Origin: Paraburkholderia nodosa
GTDB lineage: Bacteria > Pseudomonadota > Gammaproteobacteria > Burkholderiales > Burkholderiaceae
NCBI RefSeq assembly: GCF_001718195.1
Contig: NZ_MCNV01000005.1
Span: forward strand, 1 to 64,000
Direction: 5' to 3'
Length of the DNA: 64,000 bases
The notes beneath the pieces were generated by a model. That model ran no database searches and was not told the origin of the DNA. It worked only from the letters and a program-made list of their open reading frames with translations. Shown here one piece after another: positions 8,149 through 17,584 of this stretch (position 1 is the stretch's first letter; every line of letters starts with the position of its first letter). The translations under genes were made by a program, and so were the position numbers.

Positions 8149-9372
8149 ATGGGCGCTCCAGCATCCGGATTCTTTCGTTCGCTCAGGACTTACAACTATC
8201 GCGTGTGGTCCGCTGGCGCGCTCGTCTCGAACGTCGGCACGTGGATGCAGCGCACGGCGCAAGACTGGCTCGTGCTCACCGGGCTCACGCATCACAGCGC
8301 GGCGGCGGTCGGTATCGTGATGGGCTTGCAGTTCGGCCCTCAAATGCTGTTCATGCCCTGGTCGGGCTTCGCCGCCGACCACTTCGACCAGCGCAAGCTG
8401 CTCATGGTCACGCAGGCGCTGCTCGGCACGCTGGCCATTGCACTGGGCGTGCTCACGGCAACGGGGCTCGTACAGCTTTGGCACGTGTACGTGTTCGCGT
8501 TCCTGTTCGGCTGCACGACGGCATTCGATGCCCCGGTGCGGCAAACCTTCGTCTCGGAGCTGGTGGGCGACGCCGATCTCTCCAACGCCGTCGCGCTCAA
8601 TTCCACCTCGTTCAACGCCGCGCGCATGATCGGCCCGGCCGTGGCGGGAATCGTCATCGCGTCGGTGGGCGTGGGCTGGGCCTTCCTGCTCAACGGTCTG
8701 TCGTTCGTGGCCGTGCTGATCTCGCTCACGCGTCTGCGCGTGGACGAGCTGCGTTCGGCAAGACGTACGCAACCCGCGAAGGGCGGGATTGCCGCGGGGT
8801 TCCACTACGTGTGGGCGCGTCCGGACCTGCGGGCCATTCTCGTCATGCTGTTTTTGATCGGTACCTTCGGGCTGAACTTTCCGATCTTCATCTCGACGAT
8901 GGCCGTGAACGTCTTTCACGCCGACGCGGGACGCTATGGACTCCTGTCTTCGATGATGGCGGTGGGCACCATGAGCGGCGCCTTCTTCGGAGCGGGGCGC
9001 AGCCATCCGCGTTTCATCTCGCTGCTGTTCGCAGCGGCGGCGTTTGGGGTGGGTTGCGTGCTGGCTTCTGTTGCGCCGGGCTACTGGTGGTTCGGCGGCG
9101 CGCTCGTGGTGATCGGCATCGCGGCGCTCACGTTCACCACCGAAACCAACAGCCTCATGCAGCTGTCCACCGAGCCCGGCATGCGCGGCCGCGTGCTGGC
9201 GATTCGGCTGGCCGTGGCACTGGGCGGCACGCCCATCGGCGCGCCGATCGTGGGGTGGGTCGCCGACCACTGGGGGCCGCGCTGGGCCTTGCTGGTCGGC
9301 GCGGCTTCAGGCTTCGCGGCGGCGATCGTCGCGGCCCGCACGCTCGCGCGGCGGGCCCACGAGAAGCCATAG
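8149..9372 (+). CDS. MFS efflux transporter (MFS_3/EntS-like)
   Basis: A 407-residue major facilitator protein with 12 predicted membrane helices. The N-terminal NVGTWMQRTAQDWLVL is characteristic of the PF05977-type exporters related to the enterobactin exporter EntS. The motif following helix 2, ADHFDQRKLLM, is the expected cytoplasmic loop. It is co-transcribed with the MarR gene 14 bases upstream and so is probably an induced drug or metabolite exporter. The ligand cannot be named from sequence. A start at 8149 leaves no overlap with the regulator; longer readings run into the MarR gene. Confidence 0.88.
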   Translation: MGAPASGFFRSLRTYNYRVWSAGALVSNVGTWMQRTAQDWLVLTGLTHHSAAAVGIVMGLQFGPQMLFMPWSGFAADHFDQRKLLMVTQALLGTLAIALGVLTATGLVQLWHVYVFAFLFGCTTAFDAPVRQTFVSELVGDADLSNAVALNSTSFNAARMIGPAVAGIVIASVGVGWAFLLNGLSFVAVLISLTRLRVDELRSARRTQPAKGGIAAGFHYVWARPDLRAILVMLFLIGTFGLNFPIFISTMAVNVFHADAGRYGLLSSMMAVGTMSGAFFGAGRSHPRFISLLFAAAAFGVGCVLASVAPGYWWFGGALVVIGIAALTFTTETNSLMQLSTEPGMRGRVLAIRLAVALGGTPIGAPIVGWVADHWGPRWALLVGAASGFAAAIVAARTLARRAHEKP

Positions 9373-9414
9373 CGCGCCGCACGGTTGCCCACAAGCACGC
9401 GCAATCACGCACTA

Positions 9415-10770
9415 TCAGGCGGGCTTCAACTCCACGCGCTTGATGTCCTTCACGATCACGAGATAGCTGATCACCGTAACGATCGCGTTGATGCCGACAA
9501 AGGCGAGCGCGCCGTTGAACGAGCCGGTTTCCGCCACGAGATAGCCGATCACGATCGGCGTGACGATGCCGGCCACATTGCCGAACATGTTGAAGATCGA
9601 GCCCGAGAGGCCGATGGCTTCGCGCGGCGCGGTATCGGCGATCACGGCCCAGCCGAGCGCGCCCAGACCCTTGCCGAAGAACGCGAGCGACATGAGCGCG
9701 ACCACGATCCAGTCGCTGTTCACGTAGTTGCAGCCGACGATGCACGACGAGAGCACCATGCCCCCGACGATCGGCACCTTGCGCGCCATGGTGAGCGAGC
9801 GGCCCGAGCGGATCAGGGCGTCCGAAGCCACGCCGCCCAGCACCCCGCCCAGGAAGCCGCAGATCGCCGGCAGCGAAGCAATGAGCCCAGCCTTCAGGAT
9901 GGTCATGTGGCGCGCCTGCACGAGGTAGATCGGGAACCACGTGAGGAAGAAGTACGTGAGCACGTTGATGCAGTACTGCGCGAGATAGACGCCTAGCAGC
10001 ATGCGATTGCCGAGCAGCTGGCGGATGACCGCCCAGTTCGCGCCCTTGCGTTCCTTGCGCTCGCCGCGCGCTGCGCGTTGATGCCCGTTCACGATGCCGC
10101 CGCCCGCCTCGATGTATTCGAGTTCCTGCCGGTTCACGCCCGGATGATCGGCCGGATTCTTCATGAACCTGATCCACGCGAAGGCGAGCACGAGGCCGCC
10201 TACGCCCATCACGATATAAACGTGATGCCAGCCATACGCATGCGTGAGCCACGCCATGAGCGGCGTGAACACCACGGCCGCGAAATACTGCGCCGAATTG
10301 AAAATCGCCGACGCCGTGCCGCGCTCTTTCGCCGGGAACCAGCTCGCCACGACTTTCGCGTTGGCGGGGAAGGCGGGCGCTTCGGCCGCGCCCATCGCGA
10401 AGCGCAGCGCGAAAAGGCCCGCAATCGCGGCGCCCGCGCTGCCGAGCAGGCCAATCGAGCTTTGCAGCAGCGTGAAGAGCGACCACAGGAAGATGCTGCC
10501 CGCGTACACTCTGCGCGCGCCGAAGCGGTCGAGCACCCAACCCGCGGGCACCTGCGCGAGCACATAGGCCCAGCTGAACGCCGAGAAGATGTAGCCCATG
10601 TGGATGGCGTCGAGACCGAACTCGGTGCGCATGGCCGAACCCGTGACCGAGAGCGTGGCGCGGTCTGCGTAGTTGAGCGTGGTGATGATGAAGATCAGCG
10701 AGAGGATCAGGTAGCGCACCCTGGTGCGCCTGGCGACATCGGACTGCGTGGCGGTGCGGCTCAACGACAT
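9415..10770 (-). CDS. MFS transporter, anion:cation symporter family (glucarate/galactarate type)
   Basis: A 451-residue MFS protein of the ACS family. The N-terminal LNYADRATLSVTGSAM and the segment FSAFSWAYVLAQVPAGWVLD are close to GudP/GarP-type D-glucarate and D-galactarate carriers. Twelve membrane helices with a long central cytoplasmic loop (about residues 205-245, basic and polar) are visible. It should import aldarates or related sugar acids with protons. No dehydratase gene for these acids is adjacent, so the substrate is uncertain. A TGTCAAA/TTTGACA palindrome lies about 180 bases upstream and may be its operator. Confidence 0.85.
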   Translation of the reverse strand: MSLSRTATQSDVARRTRVRYLILSLIFIITTLNYADRATLSVTGSAMRTEFGLDAIHMGYIFSAFSWAYVLAQVPAGWVLDRFGARRVYAGSIFLWSLFTLLQSSIGLLGSAGAAIAGLFALRFAMGAAEAPAFPANAKVVASWFPAKERGTASAIFNSAQYFAAVVFTPLMAWLTHAYGWHHVYIVMGVGGLVLAFAWIRFMKNPADHPGVNRQELEYIEAGGGIVNGHQRAARGERKERKGANWAVIRQLLGNRMLLGVYLAQYCINVLTYFFLTWFPIYLVQARHMTILKAGLIASLPAICGFLGGVLGGVASDALIRSGRSLTMARKVPIVGGMVLSSCIVGCNYVNSDWIVVALMSLAFFGKGLGALGWAVIADTAPREAIGLSGSIFNMFGNVAGIVTPIVIGYLVAETGSFNGALAFVGINAIVTVISYLVIVKDIKRVELKPA

Positions 10771-10946
10771 GTGGATCGACCTCTCTCGTGCGCGAGACGC
10801 AGGCCGCTGCGCTCACGCCGCGGCCTGCCTCTGCTGTCTCCGGACGGCGCGCCTCGTGCACGCCGCATCTACTTACGCAAGAACGCGCCTGACTCGCGTC
10901 AAGCGCGTTCTGCTTGTGGACCTGATTCGCTGCTTGTTCAGTCAGT

Positions 10947-10966
10947 TGTCAAAAAGTTGTTTGACA
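10947..10966. promoter_or_regulatory. Palindromic operator candidate
   Basis: TGTCAAA and TTTGACA form perfect 7-bp arms around a 6-base spacer, in the 418-base divergent region between the aldarate MFS gene and the chemoreceptor gene. The arms resemble GntR/FadR-type sites, but no GntR gene is present in the window. The rest of this intergenic stretch holds promoter-like A/T tracts and no gene I can support. Confidence 0.5.
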
Positions 10967-11188
10967 TCGTGACTAGTTGTCTGAGCTAATCGTACAACGC
11001 CCGGGAAGCCGATGCAACCGGACCGTATGCCTCTTGAGTCGGCCTCAGGGTAAACTCGAATTTCAGGATAGTCGCGCGATTATGGATGATGCGGCCAAGT
11101 TGTTGGACAACATGGCGATTGGCCCCTCAAGACTCCGGCATTTGAGCCGTAAAAGAAGAACACCATGGAAACCGGGGATTGAAGCAAC

Positions 11189-12748
11189 ATGCGCAACACG
11201 ACGGTACGAGCCAGCCTCCTTGCAGTGCTGGTGATCTTTGGCGTGATGATCCTGATTGGCGGCTTCGCGGGCGTGTTCTCGCTCAGGGAGTCGAACGCCA
11301 GCGCCCAACGCCTGCATGAAATCGCGCGTCAGACCATTCTGGTCAACGACGCCTACAAGGACACCACACGCACGCGTTCGGCGCTCGTGCGCGGCTACAG
11401 CGCGCTCAAGGAACGCAACGACACGGCGACGCGCGACTCCGCGCTGAAGAGCGCGGCCCACAGCTTCGAGCTTTCGACGAGCGAGACGCAGGCCTTCGCC
11501 AATGCGCCGGCTTTCGACGGCATGGACGCGGACCTCAAGCGGCAGTTGCTCGAGTCGGCGGCGCAACTCTCGAACACGCTCACGCGCGCCACCGACGCGC
11601 TGAGCAACGGCGACACGGCCGCTTACGTGGCAGTGAACGACACCGACATCACCGCCGCGGGCGCAGCCTATTCGGTGAACGTGGAGAAGTTCCAGAAGCT
11701 CGCCAACGCGCTCGCCGAGGCGACGCTCGACGACGGCAACGCGCGCTACGGATGGATCGTCACGCTCGTGGGCGTGGGCGTGGCCATCGCGCTGGCGCTC
11801 GTCGTCGTCACGTATTTCGCCTTGCAGCGCATCGTGTCGCGCCCGCTGGCCGACGCCGCGGCCGTGCTCGATCGCATTGCCTCGAATGATCTCACCGTGC
11901 GCGTGCCCGAAGCAGGCCGCAACGAAATCGGCGTGCTGTTCGCGGCCATGCGACGGATGCAGGCGGGGCTCTCGCACACCGTGGCCGGCGTGCGCGACAG
12001 TTGTGACGCAATTCACACGGCCGCGCGCGAGATTGCGGCGGGCAATCTCGATCTGTCGAGCCGCACGGAAGAACAGTCCGCCTCGCTCGAAGAGACGGCC
12101 GCGAGCATGGAGGAGCTGACCTCCACGGTGAAGCAGAATTCCGTGAACGCATCCGAGGCCAGCACGCTCGCCACGGGCGCGGCCGAACTCGCGCAGCGCG
12201 GCGGCGACGTGGTGGGCCGCGCCGTGCAGACCATGCAGGACATCAGCGCCAGCTCGCAGAAGATTGCCGAGATCACGAGCATGATCGACAGCATCGCGTT
12301 CCAGACCAATATTCTTGCGCTCAACGCCGCCGTGGAATCGGCGCGCGCGGGCGAGCAGGGACGCGGCTTCGCCGTGGTCGCGGGCGAAGTGCGCACGCTC
12401 GCGCAGCGCAGTGCAGGCGCAGCGCGCGAGATCAAGGAGCTGATCGACGCTTCGATGGAAGACGTGCGCAACGGCAACGCGCTCGTCGCGCAGGCAGGCG
12501 AGGCGATGAGCGAGATCGTCAACTCGGTACGCAACGTCGCCACCATCATGGCCGAGATCACGACGGCCACCGCCGAGCAGAGCACGGGCATTCAGCAGGT
12601 GGGCATGGCCGTGAGCCAGATGGATCAGGTTACGCAGCAGAACGCCGCGCTCGTCGAGCAGGCTGCTGCCGCCGCAAGCGCGCTCGAGCATCAGGCGCAA
12701 TCGATGAAGGAAGCAGTTTCGGTGTTCCGCGTCGGCGCGCTTGCGTGA
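11189..12748 (+). CDS. Methyl-accepting chemotaxis protein (Tar/Tsr type)
   Basis: A 519-residue chemoreceptor. TM1 is about residues 9-31, a four-helix periplasmic ligand-binding domain of the Tar type covers about 32-187, TM2 is about 188-211, then a HAMP domain (about 212-265). The signalling domain carries the hairpin tip [20 protein letters not shown] and [20 protein letters not shown]. The 3' end stops at about residue 519 without the CheR-tethering NWETF peptide. Ligand unknown; a small amino or organic acid is likely for this domain type. It is followed 53 bases later by a lactonase-like gene on the same strand. Confidence 0.92.
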   Translation: MRNTTVRASLLAVLVIFGVMILIGGFAGVFSLRESNASAQRLHEIARQTILVNDAYKDTTRTRSALVRGYSALKERNDTATRDSALKSAAHSFELSTSETQAFANAPAFDGMDADLKRQLLESAAQLSNTLTRATDALSNGDTAAYVAVNDTDITAAGAAYSVNVEKFQKLANALAEATLDDGNARYGWIVTLVGVGVAIALALVVVTYFALQRIVSRPLADAAAVLDRIASNDLTVRVPEAGRNEIGVLFAAMRRMQAGLSHTVAGVRDSCDAIHTAAREIAAGNLDLSSRTEEQSASLEETAASMEELTSTVKQNSVNASEASTLATGAAELAQRGGDVVGRAVQTMQDISASSQKIAEITSMIDSIAFQTNILALNAAVESARAGEQGRGFAVVAGEVRTLAQRSAGAAREIKELIDASMEDVRNGNALVAQAGEAMSEIVNSVRNVATIMAEITTATAEQSTGIQQVGMAVSQMDQVTQQNAALVEQAAAAASALEHQAQSMKEAVSVFRVGALA

Positions 12749-12801
12749 GGAAAGCAGCGCGTGAGACCAGTCAATAGAACTAACAAAGCAGAAAGGACGA
12801 C

Positions 12802-13899
12802 ATGAAGAAGAAGGCAATCTTGCGCAGCGTGGTGGGTGCTGTTTTCGGGCTCGCGGCATCGGCGGCCGTGCATGCGGCTAGCTACGTGTATGTGTCGAAC
12901 GCCGACAGCCAGGACATTTCGGTGTTTCGCCTCGATGCGCAAAACGGCGCATTGGCGACGGTCGAGACCGTGCCCGTGGGCGGCACGGTGATGCCGATGG
13001 CGTTCTCGCCCGACCATCATCACCTGTATGCAGCGCTGCGCTCGAAGCCGTATCGCGTGGTGAGCTTCGCCGTGAATCCTCTCGACGGCCGTCTCGTCGA
13101 ACTCGGCCGCGCGCCGCTCGCGGAGAGCATGGCCTATGTTTCCACCGACGGTACGGGTCGCTATCTGCTTTCCGCTTCGTACGGCGGCAATTTGCTGGCG
13201 GTGAACCACATCGGCGAAAACGGTGTGGTGGGCGACGTGCTGCAAACCGTGAAGACGGGCCCGATGGCGCACATCATTCGCACCTCGCCGGACAACCGCT
13301 ACGCATTTGCCTCGGTGCTCGGCGCCGACGCATGGCTGCGCCTGAAATTCGACGCCTCGACGGGCGCGCTCACCGAAGACGCGAAGCCCGCTTACTCGCT
13401 GCCGAAGGATTCCGGTCCCCGTCACTTCCAGTTTTCGCCGGACCAGCGCTTCGTCTATCTGATCGACGAACTCGACGGCAAGCTGCACGTGCTCGCCTTC
13501 AACGCGGCGAACAATACAGTCAAGCCGATCCAGACGATCTCGATCCTGCCCGCCGGTTTCTCCGGCGACAAGCCGTGGGGCGCCGATGTCCACCTCACGC
13601 CCGATGGCCGCCACCTGTACACCTCGGAGCGCACGTCGAGCACGCTGGGTGCGTACCGCGTGAACCAGCAAACGGGCAAGCTCACGCGCATCGGCACGTA
13701 CGCCACCGAGAAGCAGCCGCGCGGCTTCAATATCGATCCGTCGGGCCAGTATCTGCTTGCCGTGGGCCAACTCTCGCCCACGCTGAGCGCGTACCGCATC
13801 GATGTGAAGAGCGGTGCGCTGCATGAGCTTGGCAAGTACCCGGTGGGCAAGGGTGCGAACTGGGTCGAAGTGGTGGATTTCGACGGTTCGAACGACTAA
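12802..13899 (+). CDS. Exported lactonase-family beta-propeller (6-phosphogluconolactonase-like)
   Basis: A 365-residue protein with a Sec-type signal (MKKKAILRSVVGAVFGLAAS, cleavage after about ...VHAA). Seven-bladed propeller repeats of the form ...YVSNADSQDISVFRLDAQNG and GRYLLSASYGGN follow. The family includes YbhE/Pgl, which hydrolyses 6-phosphogluconolactone in the cytoplasm; an exported member must act on another lactone or serve a binding role. Repeats containing SPD or DPSG-type turns recur about every 50 residues. An AGAAAGGA sequence precedes the ATG. The gene follows the chemoreceptor on the same strand. Confidence 0.82.
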   Translation: MKKKAILRSVVGAVFGLAASAAVHAASYVYVSNADSQDISVFRLDAQNGALATVETVPVGGTVMPMAFSPDHHHLYAALRSKPYRVVSFAVNPLDGRLVELGRAPLAESMAYVSTDGTGRYLLSASYGGNLLAVNHIGENGVVGDVLQTVKTGPMAHIIRTSPDNRYAFASVLGADAWLRLKFDASTGALTEDAKPAYSLPKDSGPRHFQFSPDQRFVYLIDELDGKLHVLAFNAANNTVKPIQTISILPAGFSGDKPWGADVHLTPDGRHLYTSERTSSTLGAYRVNQQTGKLTRIGTYATEKQPRGFNIDPSGQYLLAVGQLSPTLSAYRIDVKSGALHELGKYPVGKGANWVEVVDFDGSND

Positions 13900-13924
13900 G
13901 CAATGAGGTGCGACTTCGGTCGCC

Positions 13925-15220
13925 TTACTCCTGGCGGCTCTCAGCCGCGAAGCGCATTGCCTTCACGTTGCGCGGCTCGGCTCGCGCTTCATCGAGACCT
14001 TCGATCGAGCGCAGCCGCGCGGGCGCCGAGAACACGATGATCGCGAGCTGAAGGGCGAATCCGCACGCCGCGCCTACGAGGCAGCTCGTCATGCCAAGGC
14101 GCGTGCTCAGGAACGCGCCGAGCAGGGCGCCGAGCGGACGCGCGCCGAACGTCGCCATCATGATGACCGACGAGACGCGCGCGATCAGATCGCGAGGCGT
14201 AACGACCTGGCGCAACGCCGTGGTCGAGATGGTCCAGACAATCGGCCCGAAGCCGAACAAAAAGAAAGCCAGGAACACGGTGGCGCGCGAATGCGTGAGG
14301 GCGGTGCTCGCCATCAACAGGGAGGCAAGCGCGGCGCTCGTCGGGCCGAGCAGGATTTGCCGTCCGAACACCAGGCGCTTTGCGATGATCTTGTAGAGAA
14401 ACGCGCCGCCCACCATCCCGAAGCCATACACGCCGAGTGCAACGCCTACTGCCGATGGCGCGAACGCGAGCCGGTGTATCGCGTACCACGCGAACACGGC
14501 AAGCAGCAGATACCACGACGTGTTGAAGACGAAGGCCGTCGCCACGATGGGCCGCAGATGCGTGCTGCGAGCGATGAACTGCACGCCGTCGAAGAGTTCG
14601 TGTGCGAGCGCGCGACGCGAACGCGGACGCGGCGCCTCGGCGGGCAGCCGTGCGAGACACCATGCGCTGGCGAGTGACAGGACGAACGCCGCGAGAAACG
14701 CGAACACGCCCGACGCCCAGCCCGCAAAAATGCCGCCCACGGAAGGCCCCGCCGTATAGGCGATGCTGCGTGCGATTTCGAGCCGCCGGTTGGCGGCGAG
14801 CAGGTCGCCCGTTTCGACCATGGCTGCGACGAGCGAGGGCGCGGTTACGCTGAATACCACCGTGCCGGTCGCGATGGCGAAGCCCAGCGTGCCGAGCGTA
14901 TAGAGCGAAAGCATGCGCGCATGGAACAACGCGAACAGGACGAAGAGGGCGGCGGCGCGCAGCAGTTCGGTTGCGATCATGAGCGGCCTGCGCCTGCTGC
15001 GATCGGCGATGAGACCGGCGGGCAGCGAGAGTAGCAGGAACGGCAGGGTATTGATGGCCTGGAGCGACGCGCTTTGCTGCGCCGTAGCGCCCAATGCCAC
15101 CACGGCGACGATCGGGATGACCGCAATGGCCATCTGCTCGCTCAATTGCGCCGCGAGACTCGCGTGCGAGAGATTGACGACGACACGCTGTGGCGTCGCG
15201 CTACCGGTTGTGATGCCCAT
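13925..15220 (-). CDS. MFS transporter (MFS_3 type)
   Basis: A 431-residue MFS protein with about 12 membrane segments; ADRSRRRPLMIATELLRAAAL is the cytoplasmic loop and third helix typical of PF05977 exporters. It converges on the lactonase gene (25 bases apart) and is separated by about 130 bases from the next MFS gene. No regulator is fused or overlapping. Substrate unknown; this group often exports macrolides, siderophores or other hydrophobic compounds. The ATG at 15220 gives a normal-length N-terminus. Confidence 0.85.
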   Translation of the reverse strand: MGITTGSATPQRVVVNLSHASLAAQLSEQMAIAVIPIVAVVALGATAQQSASLQAINTLPFLLLSLPAGLIADRSRRRPLMIATELLRAAALFVLFALFHARMLSLYTLGTLGFAIATGTVVFSVTAPSLVAAMVETGDLLAANRRLEIARSIAYTAGPSVGGIFAGWASGVFAFLAAFVLSLASAWCLARLPAEAPRPRSRRALAHELFDGVQFIARSTHLRPIVATAFVFNTSWYLLLAVFAWYAIHRLAFAPSAVGVALGVYGFGMVGGAFLYKIIAKRLVFGRQILLGPTSAALASLLMASTALTHSRATVFLAFFLFGFGPIVWTISTTALRQVVTPRDLIARVSSVIMMATFGARPLGALLGAFLSTRLGMTSCLVGAACGFALQLAIIVFSAPARLRSIEGLDEARAEPRNVKAMRFAAESRQE

Positions 15221-15354
15221 TATCGATGTCCCGAAGATCGATCCGGCGTGGGCCGGATGCGGTGGTTTGAGCTTCGGGATCGAGTCTACGCAGGGCGCCT
15301 GGGTGGAGATATCCGGATCTTGTGGTGATATTCGATGCGCCGGGCGAACGCAGC

Positions 15355-16569
15355 TCAGTCCGCCTCGATACGATCGGCGTCGCGCGAATCTTTGCGCACC
15401 GGCGCATGCGTTGCCGATTCGCCGCGCGACGCATCGACATCGCGAACCGCACGACTACCCGCAAAGCACACCGCGAGCGTCGCGAGCACCAGCACCCCGA
15501 GCGCGAGCTGCAGCCCCACCAGCCCCGCACCGAAGCCGATGAGCGGCGGTCCCACGAGAAAGCCCGCATAACCCGCAGTCGCCGCCATCGACACGCCGGT
15601 CACGGGCGGATCGGTCGTACGCCCGGCCGCGCTGAAGATCACCGGCACCACGTTGGCGAGCCCAATGCCGACGCAGATGAACCCTGCCACTGCTGTGGCG
15701 AGCGCCGGCGCAGCGAGCACGGCGGCAAGGCCCGCAGCCGAAAGCAGGCCGCCCAGCGCGACCACGCGCACCGCGCCCAGCCGCCGTACGAACGCGTCGC
15801 CCACCACGCGGCAGGCCGCCATCGCGAACGCGAACGACGTATAGCCGATGCCCGCGCTATCCGCATGAGCGGGCAAGGCGGTGCGCAGGTACACGGCGCT
15901 CCAGTCGGCAATGGCGCCCTCGGTCATCATGCACAGGAACGCGAGCGCGGCGAGCTTGACGACGCCCGCCTGCGGCAACGCGAAACCGCCGCTCGACGCA
16001 GCCTGCGGGCGCGTGCCTACGTCGCGCAGCGAGAACAGCGCCGCGCCGACGATCAGCACGGCGATGGGAATGGCGGGCAGCGCAAGCCCGCTCAGCACAC
16101 CGAATCCTGCTTTCTGCAGCACCGTGCCAACGGCCGCGCCCGCCAGACCGCCCGCGCTCCAGGCCGCGTGAAACGACGACATGATGGGCGCGTGCCACAC
16201 TTTTTCGATTGCGCTGGCATGGCCGTTCATGGAAACGTCGAGCGCGCCATTGAGCGCGCCGAGCAGCAGCAACGCGGCGCACAGCAGCGCCGCGTTGGGC
16301 GCGAGCGCAGGCAAGGGAAACGCGGCGACGAACAGCACACCGAGCAGGGCGGTCGCGCGGCCACTGCCGAACTTCGGCGCGAGACGCCCCGCAAGCGGCA
16401 TGGCGACGATGGCGCCGAGCGCGAAGGCAAACAGAGCGACGCCAAGCAGGGAGTCGCCAAGGAGCAGCTTGTCCTTCACGCGCGGCACCTCGACGGCCCA
16501 CGCGCCAATGCCGAAGCCGTTCGCCAGAAAGACCGCCGTGGTGGCGTAGCGTTCGCGCAGGGGCCTCAT
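15355..16569 (-). CDS. MFS transporter (YbjJ/FucP-like)
   Basis: A 404-residue MFS protein. The N-terminus TAVFLANGFGIGAWAVEVPRVKDKL and the segment DVSMNGHASAIEKVWHAPIMSSFHAAWSAGG are typical of the YbjJ-like group, whose members carry sugars or export metabolites. The start at 16569 is chosen because ATGA overlaps the stop of the DeoR-type gene; a longer frame begins eight codons earlier but runs into that gene. Coupling to a DeoR regulator suggests a sugar or nucleoside substrate, though the actual ligand is unknown. Confidence 0.85.
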   Translation of the reverse strand: MRPLRERYATTAVFLANGFGIGAWAVEVPRVKDKLLLGDSLLGVALFAFALGAIVAMPLAGRLAPKFGSGRATALLGVLFVAAFPLPALAPNAALLCAALLLLGALNGALDVSMNGHASAIEKVWHAPIMSSFHAAWSAGGLAGAAVGTVLQKAGFGVLSGLALPAIPIAVLIVGAALFSLRDVGTRPQAASSGGFALPQAGVVKLAALAFLCMMTEGAIADWSAVYLRTALPAHADSAGIGYTSFAFAMAACRVVGDAFVRRLGAVRVVALGGLLSAAGLAAVLAAPALATAVAGFICVGIGLANVVPVIFSAAGRTTDPPVTGVSMAATAGYAGFLVGPPLIGFGAGLVGLQLALGVLVLATLAVCFAGSRAVRDVDASRGESATHAPVRKDSRDADRIEAD

Positions 16570-17357
16570 CGCGCCACCGTCACGTCGCCGCATGCGGCTT
16601 TCAGCTGTTTCAGATGGAGCTTCGGCACATCAGCATCGACGACCAGATAGTCGAGCGAGGCGCACGGCGCGATGACGAAGGGCGCGGATGTCATGAGCTT
16701 TTCCGTGGTGACTGCTGCCGCGATCTGGCCGCTTGCCGCGACCATCGCGCGCTTCATTTCGGCATCCTCTGCATCGAAGGCCGCGATGCCTTCGGACGGA
16801 TCAAGCGCGCACGCGCCGAGAAAGCAGAGATCGGCCCTGATCTGCTGAATCTGCACGAGCGCCGTCGCACCCAGCGCGCCCGCGGCCTGTGCGCTCACAC
16901 GCCCGCCGATCAGAATGACTTCGATGCCCGGGCGCTCGAGCAGGCGCACGCAAGCCTGGGGCGAAGTGGTGACGACCGTGAGGCCGGCGTTCTCGGGCAG
17001 GGCCGCAGCTATCTCGACGTTCGTGGAGCCCGCGTCGAGCAGGATCACCTGGTTCGGCTTGACGAGTGCGGCGGCGGCGCGCGCAAGGCGCGCCTTGGCG
17101 GGCAGTTGCTCGCGCATGCGCACGGAGGCGGGTTTGTTGGCGGGCGAGATGAGCAGCGCTCCGCCATACACGCGCTTGCAATGCCCCGCTTCGGCGAGGT
17201 CGCGCAAATGGCGCCGGATCGTGTGCTCCGAGGTGTCGAACTGCGCGGCGAGTTCGGTGGCCAGCACGCGGCCCTCGGCGCGCAGTGTTTCGAGGATCAG
17301 GCGCTCGCGCTCGTCGGGGAGCAGGCCTTCACTGGCCTCCAGCCGTGTTCGTTGCAT
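16566..17357 (-). CDS. DeoR/GlpR family transcriptional regulator
   Basis: A 263-residue DeoR-type repressor. The N-terminal helix-turn-helix contains ERLILETLRAEGRVLATELA and TSEHTIRRHLRDLAEAG (about residues 17-55), followed by KRVYGGALL. The DeoRC sensor domain has LDAGSTNVEIAAALP, the usual phosphosugar-binding loop. The ATG at 17357 is preferred over a longer frame because it gives the standard family start. The stop overlaps the start of the MFS gene downstream. Repeated TGCTCG/CGAGCA elements immediately upstream (17372-17414) are probably its own operator. Confidence 0.9.
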   Translation of the reverse strand: MQRTRLEASEGLLPDERERLILETLRAEGRVLATELAAQFDTSEHTIRRHLRDLAEAGHCKRVYGGALLISPANKPASVRMREQLPAKARLARAAAALVKPNQVILLDAGSTNVEIAAALPENAGLTVVTTSPQACVRLLERPGIEVILIGGRVSAQAAGALGATALVQIQQIRADLCFLGACALDPSEGIAAFDAEDAEMKRAMVAASGQIAAAVTTEKLMTSAPFVIAPCASLDYLVVDADVPKLHLKQLKAACGDVTVAR

Positions 17358-17371
17358 GGGTTTCGGTTCCC

Positions 17372-17414
17372 GCTTGCTCGTTGGCTTGCTCGTCAAATCG
17401 AGCAAAAACGAGCA
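17372..17414. promoter_or_regulatory. DeoR-type operator repeats
   Basis: Four copies of one hexamer flank the promoter. GCTTGCTCGT occurs at 17372-17381 and 17384-17393 (12-bp period). CGAGCA follows in inverted sense at 17399-17404 and 17409-17414 (10-bp period). The arrangement is two half-sites facing two, directly upstream of the DeoR gene. DeoR-family repressors commonly use such repeated half-sites. Assignment is by position. Confidence 0.65.
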
Positions 17415-17584
17415 TAAAGTATCGTAAACGGGAAATGGATGCAACCGACAGCGGAGTGTGCGGCGCGCATCGCTTCACGCACCCGATCAAGGGGGGGCGG
17501 CAGGATATATATCTCGGGCTCGGCGCAACGCGGAAAACCACGCCAGAGTGGGGCGCTATGGGCTTCGTGCTCTATCGCTTTCTT